Assembly (NCBI GenBank): GCA_028023455.1
Contig: JAQFVV010000021.1
Location: 3,746,853 to 3,810,852 of the forward strand
Reading direction: 5' to 3'
Source of the DNA: Epiperipatus broadwayi
Lineage: Eukaryota > Onychophora > Udeonychophora > Euonychophora > Peripatidae
DNA length: 64,000 bases
Shown: positions 25,601-40,600 of the stretch, in pieces
How the letters are laid out: each line of letters begins with the position of its first letter
Position numbering within the stretch: position 1 is the stretch's first letter
Notes under the pieces: generated by a model
What the model was told of the DNA's origin: nothing
The model's database searches: none
What the model saw: only the letters and a program-made list of their open reading frames with translations
Program-made: the position numbers and the translations under genes

Positions 25601-28600
25601 TTACCTGTAAAAGACCAATTCCGAGCATGCAATTGGCTGCCAATCGAGCTCTAGGATGAAGTGGAGCCTTCCAACATAAACTCCAAAATGCAAATATAGA
25701 TGCTACTGTTAATGTGCCCTTAAAATAATAATAAAACATAAAAATAAGAAATAATCACAGAATCTAACACTTAATTATGACACAGAGACTAAACTCTCCA
25801 TACAGTAGCACCACTAAGTGCAAGCCAGAGTAATCAATGAATTCATCCATTGATTACCCTGACTTGGCATGAATTACTTTATGGAGAATTTAGCCTCTGT
25901 GTAAACAGCTTGTGTAAGGATAAAGAATGGTGATCATGTTGATGTTTGGCGATATAACTTAATTATGATTAAATTAGAAATAATAAACACATACAAAAAA
26001 AATGAAAAATTTGATAATGTTAAAAAATATGATTTAAAATTGGTGATATAATTAATTATTAAAGAAATTTTTTCTTTCCCTACTTTTAAAAAGCGATTTA
26101 TTGCAGAATTAAAAAAACATAAATTATTATATTTTCTCAAAACTTTTTTAGATTTTGGGCCAGCAGTAAATATCACATGAAATATTTTTGGACCCACATA
26201 ATCCTATTGGTATCAAGGTTAGAAAACATTTGTAACAGCACAGCAAAATTTATGTTAGCAAACATTTCATTAAAATGAGATGACCCTCCATTACAGACAG
26301 ACTTGGTTAGTTATGGTATCTTCACAAATCATCAATTTGCATAATACTGCACGTATTTACTGATCACTAAAAAACAATATTATTTCTCCATATATTTTTA
26401 ATTTGACCTAACCCCGATATAGTCCAATTATGAACCACTGAGTCACAAGGAAAGGCCGAATAATCAAGACTGAAGATTCTCAAAATAAATATTATTATGC
26501 ATTATGGCTTAGGAAGTTATGCTACTCTACCTCATATGGCAAATTGAATACAACAATTTCATTCAATGGCAAAACAGATTTCATGAGTCTACCATTTCAC
26601 AATGGTATTAAACCATACAGGATATCTAATCCCTCAAAAAAAATTCTTCTCCCTAAGAAGACACAGTGAATCTCTAGTAAATTATTACAACTTACAATAA
26701 TCATCAACATGATAATTATTGACAATAAGATAAAAAATTACATTTATTTTGCTTTTTTTTATTGTAATACTATAACAAACCAATCTATAAGTAAAATAGT
26801 CTATTGTATGACAAAGGCTATTTCAACAGCCATCAATATAAAAATAGGAGAAAACATTATTCACTAGACTTCCCGTTGCTGAGTGGTAAAGATTTAAGTG
26901 TCTTTCCGCCATTACTTATTAAATGAAACTGGATGTTAGTCCAATTTGCCATGGGCCAGCTACCTAAAAAAAAAAAAAAAAATCCTAAACCAGATTAGAA
27001 TCTTAAAATAAAATTTCTAAGATATGTAAACTCATAGGGTTAGAAAATCTATTCCAATTCTATAGATGTATTCAACTTATAATGTTAAAAGCCTTTGCTT
27101 TTAACATTTTTTTTTCTAACCCAAATAGAAATAATAGCAATATAAAAACTTAATCATTACCACTTTCTTAAACACTTTATCAATACTCTTTATTTATATC
27201 AAAACTAACAGTTTCGATTGTCCTGCAGTCATCATCGGAGCTACAATATTCAAATATATAATTATATAATTAATACACTTATACACATATTCATATACAT
27301 AATTTATTTATTTATTTGTTTATTTAATTATGTATATGAATGTACATAATTAAATAAACAAAATAAATAAATTATGTATATGAATATGTGTATAAGTGTA
27401 TTAATTATATAATTATATATTTGAATATTGCATAATGACTGCAGGACAGTCAAAACTGTTAGTTTTGATATAAATAAAGAGAATTGATAAAATGTTTAAG
27501 AAAGTGGTAAATGGTATGATATTTAAAGTAGAAATCAATACATAGGAAAAGGAAGAAGAAGAAAATTATTTTTATCGTAAAGAAAAATTTTCAGGGATAA
27601 AAATTATCAAGAAGAATACAAAAGTGATGGTATCGAAACTGGTATATTACATTTCCACCCACAATTTAGAAGTCATAAATAAATCAAAACTAAACATTAC
27701 ACTATCCACTGATCAGATATTCACATCAATGTATAAAATTTCTATACTGTGCTTTTCCAAAATCCATTTGCATTTACTTTAATCCACTCGTCAAAATATA
27801 AAGAATACTGTTTTTATTCCATTTTGCTATTTAAAAATGATATACCAGATAAACTAAACTCTTAATAAATGAAAATCGATGATTTAAGGATGCAGATCTA
27901 GGGCCTTAGTCAAATTTATTATCGGACGGTCTGTGCATGAAATAATATATATATATAAGGGAATGTAAATATATGCAGACAGTACATGAATAAATTATCT
28001 CATTATTATTATTAAGCTACTCAAGAAAATCTGCATATGCCAATCACATCAATTATGCAAATGATGATCAGTTAAGTATAAATGGAATCTTGGATAAAAA
28101 CTCCCCTAAGGATTTATGTGTGTAATGAAGGTGAAATGAAATACTGTAAACTGTGAGGAAGCATAATAAATGTATGATTTGTACATTATGACAGAAGCTG
28201 ATTGTGTGCATAATAATAATACAGTTTATAATTAATTTCTGTTCCTAAAAATATATGTATATATTGCAATTTTACCTGAATAGATGGGTGAAGGACTTTC
28301 TTCAATTAAGATGCATTGCAATAAATTATTTATCTACTGAGCATGTGTAAAACCTGACACCCACATGCAGAGACTTCTAATAAAACTTCTAATCATTTTC
28401 TACTCATTATTTTTTTTCTATGTCATTATTGAATTTATTTTGTTATCTCAAAGTTGTATTAAAATTTATTTAAAAATTATTGATGCTTCCTGACTGGTAT
28501 TAAATTTGATCCTTCAGGGCATGGCAGAACGGACACAATCGACAGCTTATGAAAAATCTATGTGTACAATAGCAAATTTTGCTACATTTTCTAGGTCGTT

Positions 28601-31600
28601 TTCAGACGAGTCATTTCCTAAATAAGACAAAATTTTATCTTTATTTTCATTTGTGTTAATTATTTTGATTTAATGAAATGTACCCCCTGTTTTTTCTAGA
28701 TTTCTTGTTTAAAGATGTCCAATTTGGCTTCAAATTATAGATCATATCCCGTTCTTTCTAGATTTCTTGTTTAAGGGCATCCATTTTGTCATTAAACTGT
28801 GAATCATTAGAAATTTTAATTAAAGGATTATGATATTCAGCTTCTTTAATAATTAATTATTCAGTTTTGTTTTGAAATATATGATCCATTTCTAAGAATA
28901 ATTAACAATTTTTACCCCAAGCTAGCATCCCTGATCCTTAAGTCTAAGTAAGAAACTTTCAAAATGATTTTAAAAAAAGCAAATTCTACAAGACATAGAT
29001 AAAGACCATGATAAAAAATACTTACAAAAATTCTATGATTGAACTGAACTGTTGTAGGATTTTCAAAAAAATTCCTCCAGAGTGGTTGGAAAGCAAAAAG
29101 ATCACTAGGTATCCATCTATCAGCCATTTTAGGGAATGAATTATATACAAGGCCAGCATCTAAACCTGCTACAAATGCCCCTTGAAAGAAATATCAAAAT
29201 ATAAATAAATTGTTCAAACAAAATTTACATAAACCAACCAATCAAATGGCTAAAATAGATATATTTACCACCTTTGGCATCACGCTAAAATAACCAGCCA
29301 ATCAGCTATTCCAGAATAATTGTTTCATAACCTAAACATCACTCTTCAGCTGGGAGTGAACACACAGTGAATATTTCAAGTAATATATAAAATATACTAT
29401 ATAAATATCAAACATATGACTAATCAGATTTCAAAATGGAAAATAATTATGAGTAAGTTTTATGATACTTAACATTTCACTGTGAAATTTATATATTGAA
29501 CATTGTACGATTACATTGTAATTATTTCATATTTAAAATCTGATTATTTTGAGTTTGATATTTACATGGAATGAGTCTGCACATTACATTAGAATGCTAC
29601 TAGACAGGGGTTAAATGCCATTGAACAGCAGTGATTATGCTATGTAACAATCATCCTGAAAGAGATGATTGGCTAGTTATTTTAGTCTTATGTTAAAGAT
29701 GATATATATCACCAGATTTGATTGGTTGATTTGCATAAACGTAAAATGTTTAATTTATTGTATACTATTTCCAATGTAGAAAAATTAATGTTTGAATCAT
29801 ATACACAGTAAACCTGATTTTGCACAAAGTTAGCTGGTTTATAAATGTAAATCACAAGATAGCAGCCCATGTTTATCTACACTGTAAATCTTCACTCAGT
29901 TACTGAGGTAAAAAAGGTTGCCTTGAGAACAGATTGAAGACTTATGGTGTAGATAAGCATGGGTTATTATCATGTGATTTATATATTGAACCGGGTGGGA
30001 GAAGATCGAATAAGAAAAAAATATAGAATAAAAATTTATTTCTCTTTAATAAAATAAAAAAAAAATAAAACTTACTCTTTAATAAAAAAACTATTGTGAA
30101 AAAATTATAAACAAATTGTTGACTTCCTTTTATATATAAAAATATGATACAATTATTTATTATAAATTCGATATACTCCAGCTGCAATTTAAATATTACA
30201 GCATCCGATTACTCAGGCAGAGAAGCATAATACCCAGAAGGTACCTGTAGCCAGACTGAGGTTACACAAGGTATAACCTAGTCATATTTCCAGGTTACAA
30301 AACTTCTCAACTGCTGAATTCAAACCCTGACATTCAAAGCATTTTATTTGTTTCGAAGTAAACTACAGGCACCAGTTAATTACAAGAAATAACTTCAGGC
30401 GCCAGTTAATTACAAGAAATAACTGACATGCCCTGAAAGTTACTCCCCCCCCCAAATTAATTAATTTGTAAAACTTTACGAATGACCGTTTAATCCCCCC
30501 TCTAATTGTTTTTTGTTTTTATTATTATTTCAAACTAGTAAAATTTATACTAATAAATGATGTTTGCCCTTTGGCAATCTATGTTTATATGAAGAAAACT
30601 CTTTAAACTTTTATAGATTTTTTTTTTCAAATGAGATATTTTAATTTCAAAATCTTTTCATTATTTAAATATAAAATTTTATTTTAATAATTGTAAATAA
30701 CAATTTTACATGTAGCACAGTTCATTAGCGGAACAATATAAATAATGTCGATGTTATATATTAAAATCAAAACAAACTAATAATATCTATACTAATTCTC
30801 TTAAACAAACAAAAAAATCTTACAATAATGTCTGAATATGTAAAATTGGAAACAGCAAATCCCAACCTTGAAATTATAAAATTTATAAATAACTAACCTT
30901 TAAAATAATTATACCGTATTATCAAATTCCTCAAAGGACTTGAGCCAAATTATAATCCACCAATAATTTTACATAAGATCCTACATATGAGCAAGATTTC
31001 TATAATTATTACGAAATATGGACAGCTGTGCAAACACACTTTTATAACAAATTATTATTTTTATAATTAATAACCATGTGTATATATATAATTATAAGAC
31101 TGTTCATGCTTTAAAATAAAAATTGAAATCTTGCATTATGTATAACATATTCCTCAATTATTGGTTAGTGGATTGCAATTTGGTCTATGATTCCTAAGAA
31201 GAGTTATTATATGATGAAACGAGTACGTTAATAGCTGTTTATAATTTCGTGAATTCATAAATTGCCTGTAGTAAAAAATGTTCATTGTAAATTTTATTAC
31301 ACAATATATCATAGATATTACAATGGTTTACATGTATATATTATAAATGTATGGCATAAAATGTTACATATTTAGAGTTAAGACTTCTCACCAATCAATT
31401 ACATGCAAAAGATGGTTCACTTTTTCTTACTTAATGATTTAGATGTTAACATTGTGACATTTAGCACATTATTTAACATATAATAAATTGAAAAGACTCT
31501 AAACATATTATATATATACACATACATTTGTAATTCATACATAAAATGCAATGGACAATACTTATTAGCTAACTAGACATTATATGTATTTCATTTCCAA

Positions 31601-34600
31601 ACAAAAACTCATTCAGATATTGAGAGAATTAATCATCAGATTTTAATTAATACACAGATATGGTAGTTTCAATATTTAAATTAACAACAAGTCGCTACAT
31701 CTGTGTATTGCTTAAGGACTAAAGTTAACTTGATTATGGAGTACTGTATTTGTAATTGACAAGTGTCTTTGATTGGATTAGATACATGTAACTACTATAA
31801 ATTTATACATTTATAAACTTTGGTTTAGTGTAATTAGCCATCTTTATACACTCATATGTTATATTATAATAACTGAAATCTATCATCAACACCAGGAATT
31901 TTCAATCTGTTGTCAAGGCAACCTCTATGAATAAAAAGTGGATTCAATATTTCACTCTGGTTTAAGACATTAATAAGACAAGAGGGTTGGCACTTGGATT
32001 ATAACAGTGAGATGTGAATTTCCATTTGTAACATTCAAGCTACCAATTCTCCTCTATATATGAATATCTTAGACCAAAGTGAAATATGGAATCCATCTTT
32101 TATTCACAGAGATCACCTTGACAACAAATTGAAAATTCTTGGTGTTGATAAACTTTGGCTATTACCTTGAGATTTATATTTATTTGAACCATCTACTTTA
32201 TGTATAATCAAGTTTATACATGTATTGTGTAAAAGTATATATGTAATAACATTAGTATTTGAAATCCTTTACTATTTGTAACATATGCTGCACTGATATT
32301 AATACACCTGAACAAATTAATAATTATTCCTAATGCTAGGTATTTCTTATTATAGACATTTCAAGTTGAATGCATATTAATAATTATTTTTCATGCAAAT
32401 ATTTCTTATAGTAATCATTATTGCACTAAAAATGCATTTGATTTGAAATGACTATAATAAGAAATATGTACAATAGGAAAAAAAATACTATCTTTCTTAA
32501 TTAAATCACATCAATACTAATGTGTCATCTAGTTAAAAATAAATACATACACACATATATACATAAGTTATAATTGGAAATCTTTTTTTTAATTTAATGC
32601 TTATTATGATAAAAATACATTTGCAATTACGTATTTTTCAATTTTTGAGTAACTATAGCAGAAAGTTCCCTCTAAACTTGATAATTTGTTGCATTCAGAA
32701 TGCTATTTTTGCATGACAATTGACCCTAACATGGCAAAAAAAAAAGAGAGACCGACCATACAATTTCAAAAACACAACTGTTTGATAGATAACTAGTAAT
32801 GAAATTAGATTTCGAGAATAACCAAATGATTACCAATGTGGAAGTTTGTTTAAAGAATATGCGGTATTACAGTACGATATCTGGAAATATCCGTAATCTT
32901 TTAATGTCTATTTAGAAGCTGAGCTCGGGGCTAAATGTTTTGGCTATATTAAACTTTAGTTTATTCTTTGTGAAGCTGGTTTGCTTATTGTTGAAGAGAA
33001 TGAATTTCCAATATAAACAATTAGTATGCTTCCATTGAGCAGGCACTCATCAGAAGATAATATATAGTACACTATCCTCTTGATTGACTGCTTATAAATG
33101 TTGGCATGTTCTTTTCTTTTCAAGTTATAGTGGACATTAATTTCTGTTTTTCCTCTTTATTTCCCTGATTTTCTCAAAGTATAGATTTCATCTTGATGTA
33201 TCCAGACAGTGGATTCAAAATCAAAGCTGCTATATTCTTATTTTGTAATAACTTTTGTTCTTTTATAGAAACATAATAGTGGTATTGTTATCAAAAAATT
33301 AGGATCTATCTAATTAGATTGATGTTTTTATGTCACGATCGACTTTTAACATGTTCTAAAATTTTGTAAAACTTTTCTAATTATGCTCAAAAAATATTTT
33401 ATTAAGCAAAATACTGTACATCAAATTCGAAAATTTGTTAATAGCGGAAGAATAAAATGTATATGCTTTCAAGATAAACCGAAGAAATTTTATTAATATA
33501 TATAATCATGTAAAGTGCTCAGAGAATGAAAAATGGCTACTTGAATATTGTAAAATTTGAGAATTTTAATGGGGAGGGTTGTTTGTTTATTTGTTTACGT
33601 TTCTCTTCAGATAGCATATAATTGAAGTTGTGTGTAAATACAGTATTTTGCGACTCCACTGTATTTGCAAATTCTAAAAAATGTATTGTCATTGGGAATA
33701 CATAAATATGCAAAGTGTCAACCTCATCAAAAATTAGAAAGTGGGCAAAAAATGAATTATGAGATTTCTCAGACAGACAAACAGATAAACTTCAACAGCA
33801 AAAAAAAAAAATAAGAACAACAATCACAAACAATTTAAGATTAATGAGATAAAATCTCACATTCTTTCAATTTACAAGAGCAAATGTTAAGCTTCTGAAA
33901 GTTATATGGTGGCATATATTGAAAATTAAAATAAAATCAGATACCTCCATTATCAATCAATCAGATATATTAATAATACTGAAATCTATCAATAATGACA
34001 TTACATTTCATTTACTTATATTAACCTATTCACAATAATCCAATATTCGTAAATAAAATATAGTAATTTGTGGAAAGATTAATATGTTCAAGTAAAAAAA
34101 TACAACGATTAGAATCCTTCCATACCCCAACTCTTCAACAAAGAATGCATGCAATTATATAATTCAAAAAATTAATGCCCTTTACTGATCACACTGAAAT
34201 TTTCTAAAATTTAAAAAAAATTCAAAAAATGGTGTTTTGTTGTCACAGAAAAGTTAAATAATCACAAATAAAAAAAACATTTAAAAATTGTAATCATGGT
34301 TAATACAGTATATAATAAATCCTTTAGCATGAACAACAAATTTTATTATTTTAGCTAATCAAATATTAAAAAACCACAAACATTTAATGTCCTTACCAGA
34401 GAGCGCTGTTAAAAACACAAGAGTTTTAACTCCATGTGATGCCTTTCTTAACAGCAAAACACGAGCTGTTTCTGGAATCTATTTAAAACATTTGTCAAAA
34501 CAATTTTTAAATATATATATAAATAAATATGAATTAATTAAATACAACATGAATATGAAATTTATTAATGCTATTTGTTTATGCCCTCTATAGAAATTTA

Positions 34601-37600
34601 TAAAAACACCTATATACAGCAATGTTTGATGAAAAATCAACTTATCTCTTGCAGAATGTTTCTGTCAATTAAACTTGATGTCATCAGCTGCTTGATAGCA
34701 TCAAATATAGCAACTCAGTTTTCATTTAAATTGCAATTCTAAATTTCACATTAAATCTTAGTGAATTTTAGTAGTAATTTAATTAAAACCTTCTTTGAGT
34801 TGACTTAAAGTAAATGACAAGGCAAAATCTATAATCTAACTCATTTTTAAATAACCTTACTTTCAAAGAAACATTTTCAATATGTAAATATTAATTAATT
34901 AGACAGCACATAAATATGCAATCTATTAACATTATTTATTTACACTCTCTTTGAAATTAGAGATTCCACTTTGTTAATTAACATTAAGCTTTTATAAAGG
35001 ATGCTTTAGTTAAATTATTATTAAAATTCGTGTTCAAACTTTAATATCAATTTGATCACTGTGAGTCTATTTAAATCGAAATGCCATGTTTGATAAGATT
35101 TCAATTGGTCTCCTGAGAACATCGTACAAGAGATTAGTTGATTTTTTTTCATCAAACACTAATGTATATGCAACTGTGAGTTTTCTATAAATTTCTATAG
35201 AATATATAAATGAATATCATTAATAGATATATATATATATATATAAATATGTAATTAACCTATTTATTCAGTATACTGAATGTTTATTACAGTAGAGGGA
35301 TTGCCTTGGAAATAGGTGCCACCATAGTGTAAGTCCAGCCCATCCATTTCCTATTAATGGATATGTAATACTCCGATAATATGAGGAGTTATGTAATGTC
35401 TATATGGATATCACTACAATATCAAATCCACCACAGGCTTTGAGCAATCCATCATTGGTTTTTCAATGAAATGGATGGTCGAATTGTTGGAAGGGTGAGA
35501 AGATTGAAGTCTGTCCATTAAAATTTAAGAACTGCTATCCTAATATAAGCCAAGCACTTATTGTATATATGTGTGAGAGATTACAATCAGATCCAACTGA
35601 TAAATAGTGATTCTGCACGAAATACATATATTGGGAATCATTTACCTTTTCCACATGTATATGGTCCTTGTGTATCAGTTGTTTGAGATAGAGTGGAGGA
35701 TCAATGACTGAAAATTCTAAGTTCAAATCCCCCTCTCTCTATATATATATATGTGTGTGTGTGTAAGATGCATTAAATTATAATACTCAACCATTTTACA
35801 TTTTCAAATTTTTAAGGTTTGTTTTTTTCTGTAGAGTTTAGTTAATTCCCTTAATTATGTATAAAATATCTTAAGATTGCATTTATCTATTTTAGAACAA
35901 AATGTCTGCTTTTTATTTCATAAAATAATAATCATTAATAGCTGAAAAACAACAACAAAAAGAAATATTGTAATCAATAAAGCCAAACAAACAAATACAA
36001 TATTTACAACTTAATGATCATCAAAAGAAAATAAGAAACTTTATATAATATAAAGTAGTAGCTCACAATAATGGCTTTTATTTAATAGTGCTGTCTTTAA
36101 ATTGTGCAGGCATAAATTTTTCAGCAACATTTAATTAACATTTCAGTTGAAAAATTGCAGTGAATGTCATTTTCCTGCCATTTTCTTTACATATTATTCA
36201 TATGTATCTGGCGCTTTCCCAAATGTTATTGTTATATTTAGCATTACATATTTGATAAACTGTAAAATTAATTATGTGCTCATTAAAATCCTTAGAATTC
36301 ATTTACAGTATTCATAGTATTTTTGTGATAACTAATACCTAACATATATGTGTAAATACCTTACCAAACACCATACAAATATTTAATAATAATAAATGTT
36401 AATTTATCATGAGCCATCTATAGAAAATTTTGAAGTTTTAAGTGACCATCTTTGATGAAAAAAATCAATTAATCTTTATTAAATATATCAGTTATGATAG
36501 AAAAACATATCCAACTGTTGTTGTCTGCAATATATGTCGATTTTGAAGCCAAGTTACACATGCAGAAGACTGTTTGCATATATAGTAAATATTACTGTCA
36601 GGCATGAATTTATCATATTATATAATGTTTAAATGAGGATTCTATCATGCATGCTGAGTTTATGTATATAATAAATGCAGACGAGGTCTATGCTCTGAAG
36701 TTTAAAAAATTTAAATGTTTGCAGCGTGAATCGTCTTTAATATTAGTATGCTGCCGATATATTTTGGGATGATAATTTGATACATTAGTTTCGAAAAAAG
36801 ATTTAGTTTATTATTTGTCCTTATTAATTTGCGCTTGATGTAAATGCTGAATAGATATGAGACAAATATGTGTTATAAATTTGTACACAAGATCAAAATC
36901 CAGACTTTATCAGCCTGCTTATACTATTTAGTGATATTGAAAATATGTAGAGAAGTATTATAAAGTATCTTTATGTTTATATAAATGGCTACATATATTG
37001 CTAATCAAAATCCACAATTTATCAGCCTGCCTATACTATTTAGTGATATTAAAAATATGTATAGTAATATTATAAAGTATCTCTATGTCTGATAAATGGC
37101 TAAACATACTGCTAATGATAATAGATTGCATTACTTATCAATGACAGAATTTACCATATTATATACAACATCAATTATTAATAAATTAATAATTTAGTGC
37201 TGGATCTACATATAATTACACAGAGAGATACTAAGCTTCAAACCTGTGCTGTTCATTTTTAGTATATAAATCTATGTGCACTCAACTGTCAGTAAAAGTT
37301 TTAAAAACACAAGTGAATCAAGTGTGCTTAGAGCCTGAGTTAAGCATGGTCAGTAACGGTTGGCTTATATAAAAATAAGCTCTAAGCACAGATGATTCAC
37401 TTGTGTTTATAAAATTCTTACTGACAGATGAGTTCACGGAGATTTATATACTAAAAACAAATAGCACGGTTTTGAAAGTTTATTTCCATCTACACAATTA
37501 ACAACACTTATTGTAATCTTGGATGAAGATCCAATGCATGACCCAAAGTTATGTGTATCCAAGATCATTGATTTCAAAATTTGCCTACAGATCTCACTCT

Positions 37601-40600
37601 AGTACGAGTCTTTAGAATAAATGTAACTCCTGGGTATTGTTTGCATTCACGTTTGTGTTAAATTGAAGAGGTAGAATTGTAAATTAAGAATAATACAAGA
37701 TAATTTAAGTCATGATGTTTTAAGGTCAGATCTATTCCATAATGACAATTTATAAGTCATGTACAGGAAAACAGTAATATTAAGGAATGTATGAAAGTTC
37801 AATAGTTCGATCATAGGATGAAATAATTTAAAAAGGTATCAATTAATTAATCTTTAGTTTAAATCTAAAATATAGTTCAGTAATGTTTTATATTTATCTC
37901 AGAATATAAAATAATCAATTAAAAAAAGAACTGGAATATTTATATTTTAATTTGTATCAAAGGAAAATGAATGTTTTATTAATCTATTAATAAATATTGG
38001 TTTGATTTTACTATATTCTGAAGTTTATATGTATGATTATATTTTTCAGGACATAATAAAAATCTAGATTTAAATTGCCATGTGTAACCTTTATCTAAAT
38101 CAGATGTAAAGAAAATATTAAAAGAGAGGCAAAACTTATCATAGAGTTGACCCACACAATGCAAGTCAGAATAATCAATGGATGCAAGTAGGTTTGTGCA
38201 TAAAATCTCTATCGAGTGCCTATTCATCCAATATTCTTAAACTAGTTTCTAGCTTGTGGTTTTCTTCAGTGAGAAGCTTTGGATCTGAGAGCACTGCACC
38301 TAAATCTTAGGACCTAATACAACCTTCCGACAATCACCTTTTACTTATTTAGTTAATTTTAAAGCTATGAATCCAAAATGAAAACACAATGCTTCCAATC
38401 CAAGCTCATTTACTTGTGTAAGCATAGGAAATGGTGATCATTGGATCTTTAGTGGTTTAAAGAAAATGTATTAGTACTGATGATAGGTGTTAAGTAGTGC
38501 CCTCTGGTGAGTATTATAATCATTTCAGACTCTTCATAAGCACCATTACAATATATACATAATTAAAATAAAAACTGCCATTGGAAAACACCATAAAGTT
38601 CTCAAAAATAAGATGAATTCTGTTCGTCACTGCGCTTGCAAAATACAATTTTGAATTTTCAAATTTGCAATATCCAGTTTCAGTTTAAAACTGCCGGAAA
38701 TCTACACATTCTGCACATGCGCTTTTTACATCTTCGTTACCATCTTTTTGTCTAGTTTCAGAAAATGTAAGTTTTATTTTTTCTGCGCTAAAAATTGAAA
38801 ATTTTCTGATAATTTTTGTAATCCATTTACTTGAATTTTTTTGTCTTTCTCTCACTTTTTTTCATTTTTATAGAATTGTGTTTGCTCAGAAATTTCCATT
38901 GGAAAAAATGCAAGATTTTACCGAACTTCACAATCAGACTGTGTTACGAGTGAACGTTATCAGGTCAAGCTTTTCATTAATGAGTATTCAATTTTATATA
39001 TTTCTTAATTATTATTTGATAAAAAAATATACAAAAAATTATTATTGAAACTAACACATATGCTGATCAAAAAATAGCTCGCGATTGTGTAAATTTATAT
39101 TGTGAATTATCTGCATTTTTTGGCATGGTAGTGGGCCTTGCCTCCAGATGTCCAGTATATGAATTAGATGATATCTGGAGTTCTGATATGAGACAAAGAC
39201 AAACATATTTTGCAAATATTATGATCCGATTTAGATTTTTTTCTATAATGTCGTCTGCATTTTACTAATAATAAAAATATGCCAAATGCTAAAAGTAAAG
39301 ATTTTGACAGAATATATAAACTTGCGCAAATTAGTATAGTAGTAAAGTCACTAATTAAATGAACTAGAGCTTTCTAAATTGATTGCCAGTGGGGAGGGAC
39401 AACTCTCACTCAAATGAATAAAACTGTTGTGTATAATTTGCCAAAGCTGGCGACTCAAACTTTACATATATTGCAAGAAAATGACCATATAGTTATTTGA
39501 TTATATATATTTAACTATTTTTTAAGAATAGGATATTATAGGTATATATAATATTTTTTATGTGATTTATCTAATGCAGGAAATTATAAAAACAATTCTA
39601 CTTTTTTCATTAATGGCTTACTTTGTATGGTGTTAATAAATGTGATAATGAGACCCAAAAAAATCCTGAGTATAAAAGGAGTGCAGCTCCAAGATGCAAT
39701 GCTAGACGATACTGGCTTACTCTGGGGATGTCCGTAGATTCAAACCTCTCTTCCAAGCCACTTTTAACCATATACCAACCGAGTAAACCCTGCACACACA
39801 AAAAAATATAGATTTTTCTGTTAGTATATTTATATTAAATATATATATAACAAAATTAATAAAAAAAATTTGTAAAATAACTAAGCTACGATTACTATTC
39901 TAATATGGTTGATTGGTATTTCAATTTCTAACACACCTGAACAAGTATATTCTACCATAAACATATATGTCAATGTGAGTCTATTTTTTTTTTTTACAAT
40001 GAATAGCATTTACCAATATTTAAGATATATGCCCAAAGGGAACTTTTAAGACTCATTTTAATAATTATACATATGTAATGACTTTTCTGCAATCATTTTT
40101 TCCCCAAATGAAACCATATACTAAAAAATGTATACATGGAAATTATTTTGCTCTCATCAAATTTTTTATATTCAATCCAAACAGAAGCAAGGCAACTAAC
40201 TTGCATGATAATTTAAATCTTAACGTAAAAGAAGAGCACCGAGACCAACATTAATGAGATTATTTTTGGTTTAAAAATATATTTAAGTTTGTTAAACTAT
40301 ATAAATATACATAAAACCAAAATTACCTCTATTCAAATTATCACTAAAACAAACTGAAATTCATTACCGATAGTACTTTGATAATTTAATATATAATTAA
40401 ATACTCACATTGTAGTATAATTGAACATGATTATTAGATCATATGAAAAAATCTTATATAAAAAGCAGAATGGTAAAGTTTCACAAATGCCTATGCCCAA
40501 ATCGTTAGAAGCTATATATAATAACATAATTAGAAATCAACAACTTGCAAGAATAAAATAAATTAGACTTCAAATATTCATAATAAAAACGTAATTACGG

